Assembly: GCA_002633005.1 (NCBI GenBank)
Contig: NMRA01000101.1
Coordinates: 542,115-606,114, forward strand
Direction of reading: 5' to 3'
From: Phoronis australis
Lineage: Eukaryota > Phoronida > Phoronidae
DNA: 64,000 bases
The notes under the pieces were generated by a model. That model was not told the DNA's origin. It made no database searches and saw nothing but the letters and a program-made list of their open reading frames with translations. Below, piece after piece: positions 43,501 to 54,356 of this stretch; position 1 is the stretch's first letter, and every line of letters begins with the position of its first letter. The translations under genes and the position numbers were made by a program.

Positions 43501-45340
43501 CCCTCCTGATAATGTTAACGATATAGCCACGACTCAGCACAAATAGATCAAAATCTATCACAAATCAAGCAAATGCCATCCGTAGCCTTCACGCGAAGTA
43601 TAAAAATCAAAATGCCCAGCCAACATATCAGGCGCCAATTTTTAATGAAATTGTGTGAGGCCAACCGTGGCTAAAAAAAGCAGAGAAAAGTGACGTCCAG
43701 TAATTAGAAACAGAAATGGTCACTTGGAATTGCTTTGAAGACCGGTATTATGAGACAATGTCATGATTTTTAGTCTGAAAATACGGCATGTGAATATAAG
43801 CGGATTGGATCTGCAGACAATACACGCTAGCATTGCCTTACGAAGGAAATGACAATGTTGTCCATCGCGTTCGTGCGTGACAGAGCACAACCTCAGCCTC
43901 ACTATCACTGCCTCGGTAATTTATATATATTCTATTCTTAAGGTAAGTAAAATAAGTAAACCATTTATTTTACATCGGTATGGAAAATACATATATCAGA
44001 AATCACAGCAGCAATTGACCTCATTTACAATTCATTACTGCGCCTGGTGCCCAACTTTGTCCTGTAGATAACACTTTTCTAACCCTAGGATAAGTTGTAA
44101 CGCACTAAAATTTATACATGTAGGTAAAAGCCACTCTACGCAGTGGTTCTGATGTGAGTTTTTGACAGACTTGTCGTAAATCATGCATTATCGCAAATCC
44201 GTGATAGCTATACACAAGATAGACGAGTGTGTATTATACAAGAAGCGTGAAGAACCACAGACAGACTCCTTCTACACGAATTCAACCTGAAACAACAGTT
44301 GGTAATACCAACAGTAAATACAAATGATTACCGTTATAAAAGCACCTTTTTCATTATATCGGTTTCAAAAAAAACACCATACAAACGTGTGTAATTACTG
44401 TTACTCATATCCCCGACTTCATGCTGGTGCCTGCATGACGTCGTACTTTATAAACACAGAATTTCAAGTCACATACTTTGCCATCTTTAGAAACTCTATT
44501 TGTTATGGAAGGGTTTTACACTTTGCTAACATGGGCAGCTCTCAACTTTGTACAATTTCACCACGAGGGAACTACAGCGCTTTTAGTGCAGACGGAAACA
44601 TAATGTTGGAGTTGCAAAGCCGGTATTTTGACTTATATTATACCTTAACTAACAGGTTTGACAATAGTTACGCTTTCTTAATTACTCATGGTTCACCTGC
44701 ATCCAAAATGTAATTCAACATACCTGACAAGTAACTATGACAACATGTGTATAGAAATATAACATACATACAATGTATGTCGGTCCTTTCACATTTATAG
44801 CACAAAGTGGGTCGATTGAACAAGTGATTGCATACAGTGTATATATATATATGTGTGTGCGTGTGAATACACACTACATATATACATGTACATATACAGA
44901 CATAAGGGCTATGGCTATTGATTAGGTCTAACTAGTGAGTAACGCAAATATGCTGGCAGATGTTACATCTGATAAAACTAAACTACACCAGAAAACAAAT
45001 AGAGGAATTTCAGCAACTTCATATGCCCGAGATACAGCCCAATCAATACAATAGAACTGTAGTTTAATAAGAAGTTTAGTAATTTGTTAGTAAAGCAGGA
45101 CATCTAGTAATTTGCTTAGTGTTGAGTTCATACTTATAGAAGACATAGCTTTTTCTAATTTGACTTGATGTATAATGAGGCAAATAACGCCTCTCCACAA
45201 CTGTTTAGCCTAATACTAGCTTTAATTTAACACACAGAGGCAAATTCTCATTTTATTTAAAAAGCTGTATCAGCAGGTAAGCCCGAAAATAGCATAATTG
45301 GTTTCGGCTAAATGTTGCGGTGGCGAGGTATTGTTAATTT
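43501..45340. other. Intergenic; TA/TG microsatellite at 44838-44866
   Basis: No gene is supported. A (TA)n(TG)n tract lies at 44838-44866, followed by TACATGTACATAT text. The plus frame at 44324-44713 has no recognisable motif. Confidence 0.4.
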
Positions 45341-45346
45341 TTTATT
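45341..45346 (-). terminator. Polyadenylation signal of gene 5
   Basis: AATAAA on the minus strand lies about 155 bp beyond the stop of gene 5. Confidence 0.55.
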
Positions 45347-45499
45347 TAGAAGTTGAAATGGGCAGGCACTCTTCTTCATTGTCACCTGATCCCAGGTGAA
45401 ATGGGTTGGAATCCTGTTTTTCAAAAGAGGGTCACCTTCCAAATGAATCGGGCTTAGACCAGAATTAATCATGCTATTTTGGGCCTGTAACACGTTGTG

Positions 45500-46927
45500 T
45501 CAGCGGTAACCAAAGCCCACGTCAGTAGGTTGAATTCCAGAACGGAGAAGTCGTTTTTGACTGCTGTTACGGAATTCAGTAGCACTCTGTGGCCGATAAG
45601 CAGGCATCATGGACTGACCATTTCTCATCTGCTGGTGAAATCCTGAGGTGGGAGTGGTCTGAGACAGAAGGTCGCTGGGAGGGTCAAATTCTACACCATC
45701 CGGACCTGTGACGCTGCGCCTGTGTTTGCCACTACGCTGTCGAACGGTGTCGCCGTGATAGTTGGGACTAAACATAGGATTGTAGCCCGCGACCTGATAG
45801 TCTTCCGATGTGTACCCTTCGTCCGTAGGTAGTCTACCACGAGACAGTCGACGTTCCATAGACGGATAATACTGCATCTCTGGGTTTGGACCAGAGTGAT
45901 AGTCCTTCCCATCTGAGTGAAAAGAGTCTATGCTTTGACCGGAAGACGACTGGCGTCTCTGGTGATTTCTGTACGGATCGTTCTCACTGGCAGAACGCTG
46001 TATGCCATTACGCTTCCAGTTGTCTTCATCTGCACTCACTGGTGACGGCAGATCATTGCTACTTCCAGTTTTGTCGCTGCTGGCTTCGTCATGTTTGTCA
46101 TGTTCCCCGTTCGACGGTTGTTGGAAAACGTTTGGTCCCACAATATTTAACTGAAGGGATCTTCTAAACTTAGCGTCATCAAGCTTACCATGCCGCCGAC
46201 AGAGGGTGTCGTAATCCTTCGGAGGCAAAAGCAAAGGTTGTTTTTCCTTCATACTTAATTTCTGTTGTAATTCATCCGTGATGGAATTCCACAGAGGTGC
46301 TGCAGGAGGTGGTGCCTCGGTAGTCCGGGAACCAATCGACAAACGATTATAGTCGCGCAGCTCGTCTTCGTGTGACCCTCGCCCAGAGTCCGAGTTTTCC
46401 AAGTAAGGTCTAGTCACTGGTTCCGTGGGGTTATTCATTCTCATGAGCAGATGTCCCTCTTGGGCCAGCTCTCTCTCAATGTTTAATATGCGTGTTTGGT
46501 TCTCCGGTAGCTCAATTAGTTTGTTCAAGTGATTGACAAACACTGAGGCGGTCTCCTCGGAGTCACATCTGTAAACGTGGGTATGTACGGCACATCCAGT
46601 GTATTGGTTAAATCCTAAAAATATACAGGCCACAACGTCCATGTCCGGGGACAGAGCCTGTGTAGCGAATGTCACATCCTTGGCCGGGATCGGCGGAAAT
46701 TTCTTTTTCTCCGTTTTCCCCTTTCTATTGCGTACTTCCTGGGTGACTTTTATTTCTTTACTACTCACCTGTATTGTCAATCTAGGCAAGCAGTCCATCC
46801 TTCTCCGCGCCAAAAGCTCCCTGACCACTGGCTCGGTAAACTCTCTGCCGAACATTCCCGTACTTTCCTTCCAGCCAAGATATTCAACATAATATTGAGC
46901 CTTTTTCAAGCTAACTCTGTTCGCCAT
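45500..46927 (-). CDS. PTB-domain adaptor protein, gene 5 (475 aa)
   Basis: The frame is open back to 47011, but the upstream part begins only with TTG. I start it at ATG 46927, whose context AAGATGGCG is close to ideal. Residues about 8-142 are the clearest PTB/PID domain of the window: AQYYVEYLGW with the YLG turn, helix FTEPVVRELLARR, strand PRLTIQVSSKEIKVTQ, IPAKDVTFATQAL, VVACIFLGF, HTHVYRC and a final helix SVFVNHLNKLI. The tail has basophilic-kinase-type sites RRSL (about 255), RRQS (324), RRLS (359) and RRSV (403), a PPKDYDTL stretch, and Tyr sites such as DEGYTSEDY. It is probably a membrane-proximal scaffold, by analogy to other PTB adaptors. The orthology is not known to me. Confidence 0.88.
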   Translation of the reverse strand: MANRVSLKKAQYYVEYLGWKESTGMFGREFTEPVVRELLARRRMDCLPRLTIQVSSKEIKVTQEVRNRKGKTEKKKFPPIPAKDVTFATQALSPDMDVVACIFLGFNQYTGCAVHTHVYRCDSEETASVFVNHLNKLIELPENQTRILNIERELAQEGHLLMRMNNPTEPVTRPYLENSDSGRGSHEDELRDYNRLSIGSRTTEAPPPAAPLWNSITDELQQKLSMKEKQPLLLPPKDYDTLCRRHGKLDDAKFRRSLQLNIVGPNVFQQPSNGEHDKHDEASSDKTGSSNDLPSPVSADEDNWKRNGIQRSASENDPYRNHQRRQSSSGQSIDSFHSDGKDYHSGPNPEMQYYPSMERRLSRGRLPTDEGYTSEDYQVAGYNPMFSPNYHGDTVRQRSGKHRRSVTGPDGVEFDPPSDLLSQTTPTSGFHQQMRNGQSMMPAYRPQSATEFRNSSQKRLLRSGIQPTDVGFGYR

Positions 46928-49900
46928 CTTGATAGCCTTCACACACAATTTAGCGACCGGCTTTATCACAAGGTTTTTACAATACGCTAACTGGTCCAGG
47001 TAAATATCCAAACTACTATGATTGCAGGTAAACGTTCACAGTGTATTATAAGCTTGACTTTGATTGCCTGCGGTGTGTATCACGCATCACGAATGAAGTA
47101 TGTCCCACACACATGTTATTTCGTGGTGGCTAAAGTGATCTCCAGACCCCAACTGTGATGCCAGCGCCATACAGTAGCTTGAATGGCTAATACCATTTGT
47201 CGCTGATAACTATCTGGGCTACGCGCTCCACTAAGCACCCACGGTCCTTGAGAATGTCTATAGTCTCGCCGCAAAATACCTTGCTTGCTTTCGAAATCTA
47301 ATTATGTGACTACTGAATCCAAAATGTGCCGGTGAGCCTCCAATCAAGAATGACGAATTGCAGTAAATTATTTATCGAATAACCAATACACATCCAGGTT
47401 ACACGTTGAACTCTAACCAGGTGGCCACGAAGCTGAGGAAATCTTGTCAACGCACAACTCTCACCCCAACTTTGCGCTCCTGTTACACCAAATCGTTACT
47501 TAACCAGAGGGCTTTAAAAATAAAGTTCTTTATCGCATACCAATGGCTTTGTTGGCTCTCTTTCATTGATGACAATGCTCAAGAACCAGAGTACACATCT
47601 GGGAGCGTTACACGACTGAGGAGTTTTAGGGAGAGCTTGTGGAATTTTAAATTGTCTTTCAAGAAATGGGAGGAAAGTCCATTTTGCATCTATCTCAGAC
47701 CACTAGTGGTCTGAAAATCTATCAACCAATTTTGAAACCGAATACACATACAGAAGCATGTTAGGGAATAACACTAGAAAATTTTTGCAATGCTGTTTTA
47801 TGAGCGTTAGATGCAGGTTGACGACCATGTAAATGCGGGATCGACTCCACTGTTAGCTCCCTGTGGTGCACCTTCAATGCATTGGTCAGATTCTCTTTAC
47901 TTGACTTTTGCCTGATTGGACTGACAATGCGCCCGTTATTGATGCGCCACTGATGCGCAGTGCTGAATAGTGACCTCAGTCAGGGCCAGTCGCTAACACA
48001 GTTTATTAAGGCAACTAAATCATTATTCAGAAACTCTAACTTCAACCTGTTACAGCACAAGTCACGAACTTTGGCCCATCGGTCAGAAACGAGTTGGAAA
48101 ATTAGCCGACTGGTCCGCTTATTTTTAACAGATTCGCAGCAGACCGAAAATCGACCACAGTGCCGACCACAAAACAGGCTGTTGAATATCCCCTAAATCT
48201 ACTGCGTACTTGCGGGCTTGTGAAAACACTGATTGTCCTATTTTATGCTGTTTGAGTATCATTACTATGTCAAATCGAAAGTGAACTCTAGATTGAATTC
48301 TCAATATTATTAAGAGCTCACGATAAAATAAAATTATAGAAAAAGTGCTACATCTTTGCCTAAAGAACGAAACAAATACGAAAAAGATTTAGGGAACTTA
48401 GTTGAGTCCCAATTTGGGACTGTTTCATGCAACCGGACAGAGGAGACCGTTGTTTGTCTGGCGTGAATAAGCTGGACGATTGCTCGATGCCCGGTCGCCG
48501 ACTTGTTACCGACCGATCCAACACTAAATCATGATCTTTGCTACATGTATACCGAGACTCGAGTAATAGTTATTCTAGAGTTGCTACAGAGGTATTTGGT
48601 GCGACAATACAAGTAAATAAAATTAAACATATTTTTGAGCCTGGGTAGAGTTTCTTAGACGCAAAAAATTAAGGATGCTATTGTGTTCTCTGCTTTGTAT
48701 TTAAATGAACGCTAGGCGTATGTCGCGGAGTCAATAAGTGTTCTTGATTTTGCGAGATTCTAGTACAGGAAGTGGGAACAAGTTCAGATGATTTTTTAAT
48801 AAAAAGTGGAGGTATGTTCTTTCTAAATATTTTTTGTTTATTCACATTGAACTCAACTTTATTAGATATAACAGCAGTTTGTAAGGTGTCGAATTGTTAA
48901 GGCTTCAAATACTTTGCACTGTATGTTGAGTTTGTTTTAAGTAAGCCACCCAGCAGTCAAGGAATTTTTACGAAACTTTTTTCCCAAGTCTGCTCAAGAT
49001 GTTATTTACTCAGGCACTTACCATTTATTGGTGAAAATCAAATTCCTTGTTGGTTGACGGTTTCATGATGAAACGCGTCATGTGAAATAGTCGACGGAGA
49101 ATTTTACTGACTCATTATTGCCAAGATGACACCTCGACAAGTCGTATAGTGTGTGCAGATTACTTTAGTATTAAGTGGTAGAACGCAGATTGAAATAGCA
49201 ATTTGTCATTTTCTGAACCGTAAGAAAAGACACACCTGTATTTTTGTAATTAGGTCAATAAACTAATACAGAATTCCAAGGGCATATTTGACTGCAATAT
49301 ATTTTAGGCTAAGGATCAAACCTGTAGCCTACTGCGATGAGTTGATACTTTCTATTGAACATGACGAAATTTTTCATGAGATTATTCATCATCTATCGGG
49401 CGAATTGGGCGAAAGCATGTTTGAGCTAGTGAAGGTGCGGCTGGGTATATGTGAATAAACAAGTTTCAAAATAAACCTCAAGCCTATCCTTGAGGTTAAT
49501 GTCTCATTACGTCAGTGGTGGGGAGAATCTCGGTTAATACAACAATGGCTAGAGGCCTGGTCTAACGGACAAAAGTTGTTTACGATTCGTCACGACGTGC
49601 GTGGACAAAAGCGGGACAAGTTTACTAGTGAGAGGCCAACTTTTGATAAGCCAATTATAATCGTGTCGCCGAGGTCACTTCTTTGTCATTGAAAAAGGAA
49701 ATGAGTTAGGGATGGGTTCCATGGACCTTACAAATTACACTTCGTTGGATGACCTCATCGGAATACCTTTAGATGACGCAGTGCCGCCCTGCCTGTGGAC
49801 AAGTATTTCATTAACAAGTAAAAATGGCAGATCAATGAGCTACATATATTGGGCAGGTCTTACGTCCTCGTTTTAGTTAATATCGTTTTGATTGAAGCAA

Positions 49901-52497
49901 AAATGAATCTTTGGTACCATAGGCCGTTTATATATTATCAAAAACAGAAATTATTGGCTGTCACCAAGGTGAATACACTGATGTTAGCTTTCAGGTCTCA
50001 ATGTCATACTGTGATAACAATTGCCAGAGATGGATTAGCATTGCTCTCCCGAAGTCCATGTGACTTAGCGTGAGGGCGGCACGCCGAACGAAAAGGGATA
50101 TTCTACGAGGTCGACGTTATCGTACTGCGTTTTAACCAATCAGAAGACAGCAGTATCGTATAATAATACGCGACTATGGACCGATAAAGAGGCAATATCG
50201 TAGAATATTGACCGATGGTTTGTCCAAATAGTACGCAAATATGGGCCAACTCTGGATTTGCCGGTGTGATCGGCTAATGTTTGCCTTAATGAAATTTCAC
50301 CAAGAACGTGTGTCTCTATCATAATCTTTTTTGCGTCCCCATTTCTTTCTTCGCAAACTCAAGTATTCGCGTTAATTGACCGGGACCCTGTTTCCGACAC
50401 TCTTTCGGAGCTGTTGTACTGTTCAAGACCACAGGATTGCTCAAGTGACTGGTGACCAAAATTACCAAGTACATTTAAAATCTGAAAAATCAATATTGGA
50501 GCAACTAATTTAGAAGCTATTCGCTGTAATCTTTACTAAGCACATTAGAAGTGCAAATTTTATCTGATAGTATGTCCAAATCAACTTGAACTGAAACTTT
50601 CGACAATACGCTCTGGTTGGACATTCACTCGTAGTATCTGTCAAAATACTACAAAAACAAACAATCACTACCAAACATATCAGCTTCGTTGACAAAGGGA
50701 AAACATTTCTGTTTCAAAGATTGTTGACTCAACAAAAAAGTGTATTATTTCCAAAAACACCGGCTGGCATTCTAAAATCGTCGCGCCACCTTTTGACCAA
50801 CGATTAAGTATACCTACCATGCATCCTGTTTTTTTTTGTTAAATGTGTGAATTTAAAAATATCTTAATTTCGAATTTCATGTACATTTTGTATTTCAAGA
50901 CGTTATGCATTTCACATACATACATGTATATACAGTTGAGATGATTTGCTTTAGACAATCAAAGCATGTTCATAAAACATAACACCATTCTGTCAAACCT
51001 TTATTGCAATAAAATGGAATTTTGTCGAACTTTAATCAGAGTTTAATTTGACGTTGTAACGCCTTGTCGCTTATTGTTTATTTGTGGAATGGATTAGTAG
51101 GACAAGCTAAATCCATGGAGTTACACCTGACGAGATTTTGTCGCGAATTTGTCGAAAATGAAAACGTGTTCCAGTTGAAAAGAAATGGATATTTAGTGGT
51201 CCTTTTGTGCGTCGACACTTTATTGGATTTTGACATTGTCCAATGTTTAGACCACGGCACAATTTTTTATAATATCACATTATTTTTTGTTCACAAAACT
51301 AAGATTAAAAACAAATTGTACAAACAAAAATCATATTTTCAAGGAAAATGACAAACTTTGGAATCCGACGTGCCACTCTCAACAGGCTCTCTTAAGTCGA
51401 AAACTTTCAACTGATTATTTGAAAATTATTGTTACGCCGCCAAAGTCATTTCATTCTTGTCATATGGAGAATTAGTCCGTGAGAAAACTGAAGGGCCTTC
51501 GTCATTATGCGTTTTTCACTCACATAGTATTTGCAAACTTGAATGTGTTTATTGGGTTTGTAACGATTAATCGAGATACAACCAGAAATATGGATTCGAT
51601 TATCGATATTTTGATACTATTGCAATGTCATTTTCTGGTTTTGTAAGAATAGTACCGGCGGAAGCCATTGTGTGTCAAACAGCAGACAAAATTGTCAAAT
51701 TGCTGTTTTTTGAAACGGTTTACCTTCAAACCGAATGCTTTAGACACAAGCTTGGCACGAATCTTTCGTACCTCCTGTTCAGCGGAAGTTGATGTGGAAC
51801 ATGCGTACTTCAGTAGTAGCTGACTGTAAACACGGACGGTAGTGACCACTCATATACTGGAAGATGGAAACTTGTTCCTTTAAATGTATTTCACCAAATC
51901 TGTCGCTCTACGGTTAGAGTGATACGTCATATACCCAAATGATTGTAGGATAGCGTCGTCCAAAGCAGCAACGTTACCGGAACATGACAATTGATATGTA
52001 AGCATTGGTCACTTCATTTTGATAGTATTTCGGCACCCTGGGTTCCAGTTTATCGTAAACTCGAGTAAACAGGTACCATCTATCCAAAATCAACCGTTAC
52101 CAGATTACCGAGCTTACGTGACACTTTCTGTGTTAGATGCCTTGCATCCCACAAATCAAGGCTTTGGGATACGCACGCTTTGATTTTCGATATCCGTAAA
52201 AGGTTAATTGTATTCTCAGTGCTTAATTGGTGAAGTTGTCTCCCTTGTCACGCGTTGTGTGTTGTCGTATTTTGGCGGCTGTTAAATCAGCTATTTCAAA
52301 AGTCCAAACACATGTTTTTTTACAATTTTGCTCAGAAATTAATGAATAATAACTCACGAGGTCAGTTATTCGCGTCCTAATTAGTAAACGCCCTATGCAT
52401 TCAGATTAATTTTGTAATCCCACATGACGGATTTAGACTAACGCAAGGAGAAGGAACCATTAGTTTCGAAATAAAATGTTGGCATAACCCCTAAAAA
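46928..52497. other. 5' flank of gene 5 and intergenic, no gene seen
   Basis: About 5.6 kb. Upstream of the gene 5 ATG the minus strand is open for 28 further codons to TTG 47011 and then, nine codons on, reaches a TGA. Beyond that the sequence is AT-rich, with short unrelated frames and no repeat with defined ends. Confidence 0.35.
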
Positions 52498-52526
52498 GGG
52501 CACGACTTTGATTTCGGGTCGTGCCC
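52498..52526. repeat. GC-rich 9-bp stem-loop
   Basis: GGGCACGAC (52498-52506) pairs with GTCGTGCCC (52518-52526) around an 11-nt loop. It stands out in AT-rich surroundings; its function is unknown. Confidence 0.55.
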
Positions 52527-54120
52527 GTAAGGAAGTGGTGACCCGAGCTGTGTGACCCCATCTCCTAGTATCAATTCAGCTTAGCTCTGGCTGCAAGTGG
52601 AATAGTGTGCAATCTTGGCAACACTGCTTTTACAAGTAATGGATTGATATTCTTCGTGATTTTATTACCCATTCCCTTGTGTTTGTAGAAACGACACACA
52701 TGCCGTACCTGTACGAACAGTCGACGCATTCTCAACTTGCCAGACAAAAACATGCAGCACACTGTTAAAACCTGTCGGCAAACAAAAACTAGTTTTGCTC
52801 ACAATTTGCACGTCCTCTACGCACGGCGATAGGGGATAGTTATTAATCATAGTTTATCTGAGGTGAAAATTGGTAAAAAAGTATTTGTCTTACAAGTTCT
52901 CAAGTTTTCACATCCCCCTTTGACGGTGGTCGACCAGGTACTGTTTAGATACCTATCAGCTTGATAAAACTTGGTAAACAAACATTCAAGACGATATTAC
53001 GTGTTGAGGGGAGTTACGTGTAGTTAATCGCTTCAGTGGCAATCTTACCAAACCATTCATAAAAGTTTGTCAAGCCTGGATTTGCCCTTCAGTCGACTGT
53101 GACAACAGATTATTGAAGCACTCGTTGGTTAAGGGGATAGTTAAAATGCGCCAACGCGTGATGTGTGAAAGACAGCACGGCCCTTCAGGAATGTCTGTCG
53201 TGTTAAAATAAAAGTAGACCAACACCGTTAGTGTCATTTTCTTCATCCTCGTCATCTTCGCAATCGCTCTTGCACGGGTGACGCGACTTCCCGTCTCCGG
53301 TTTAAAGCAGTTATCCTACTGACAATACTGGAAATTCAGACACAGTGTTAGGGTGTCTGTTGAAACCATCAATTGTGCCCATATATGTAAATGTTAGTAC
53401 ACGAGCTAAAATTAATAAATTCAAAGTCTTAGTGTAATTTAGACCCTATTGCTCTCGTTGTTACTGATGTTCACGACCAAATAACACCATACTGATAAAG
53501 TTTCGTTCAGGCTACAAAATAATCCCTCACTCTCACTCAACAATAGTCACAAACTGATGATGCCCAATAACTTTATTTTGGAGCTACAAGGTGAAAGTGC
53601 AATCACGCCTTAAAAAAGCGCAAAAGGCAAAATTGGAAATTTTGCTAATGGCAGAATGTTTTACGTCAGCGTCTCTTTTGTTGCGTTCCGTTGTCACAAT
53701 TAACCCTCAAATGCCACAAATGTTTTTAGAAATATAGTAGAATCAAAAGACAAATCTGCATTGACGAACTTGCGTGTCTTTGTGAGTGTGTGAGAGGGCT
53801 AAGAGAAAATTCGAATTTGCGGAAGCTAGTGCGATGTTTACTACAGTACCACGAAATCCTCTGTGGTAGAGTATGTTATGGTTTACGTGGATGACTGTGT
53901 AAGCCTATTTGCACTTGGTGATCCTAGCATCAAAGCTCTAACTTCGAGTATCGTCTCGGAGTCTCGAATTCTTTATCTAGTTTTTAGCTCTAATTTAGGG
54001 ACCACCAATTACAAATCTGGACTACACATTCGTTTGCATAACCCATTATACTCAAGCCCAGAAAAGTAGATAATTATCTTTATTTCGTATTAAAAGACAA
54101 CGGAAAACGGTAAAAATATT
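52527..54120. other. Intergenic, no gene seen
   Basis: About 1.6 kb of AT-rich sequence. TCGAG-rich words near 53940-54000 may be the remaining interior of the MITE whose right end is at 54121-54163. Confidence 0.35.
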
Positions 54121-54163
54121 TTCGAGTTCGATTTCAAGTAAAAAGATTAGACACTGGGCCCGG
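54121..54163. mobile_element. Right end of a second MITE of the 20715-21118 family
   Basis: TTCGAGTTCGATTTCAAGTA, then AAGATTAGACACTGGGCCCGG, closely match the right end at about 21078-21118. The corresponding left end was not found, so this copy is truncated or too diverged to delimit. Confidence 0.55.
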
Positions 54164-54263
54164 ATTTCCCGATAAACAGGCCTCTTGACTACTGCGGTAC
54201 TCATACAAATCTATTGTTGAAGTTACAGGTGATGTGAAACGGCCCGAGTTTCTTACGTATACC

Positions 54264-54351
54264 CATGGGCGGCGCACCATAGGGGCTGGGGGGGGGGGGG
54301 GGGNGGGGGGGGCTACAGCTCCCCACTTATTTCGGTGCTGTGCCGCCCATG
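54264..54351. mobile_element. Small MITE, copy 3 (88 bp) with flanking ATACC repeat
   Basis: CATGGGCGGCGCACC faces GTGCTGTGCCGCCCATG, and ATACC flanks both ends (54259-54263 and 54352-54356), a probable target-site duplication. The interior is a long G run with an N at 54304, likely a sequencing limit in the homopolymer. It belongs to the same family as the copies at 43179 and 43249. Confidence 0.75.
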
Positions 54352-54356
54352 ATACC

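Noticed and set aside
44324-44713. Plus-strand frame of 129 aa
   Set aside because: Composition follows local AT content, and no domain or conserved pattern is visible.
46928-47011. 28-codon N-terminal extension of gene 5
   Set aside because: It begins only at TTG, while ATG 46927 has a near-ideal start context and the PTB domain starts soon after.
52498-52526. GC stem-loop considered as a bacterial-type terminator
   Set aside because: It lacks a following T run and the context is eukaryotic, so it is listed only as a hairpin.
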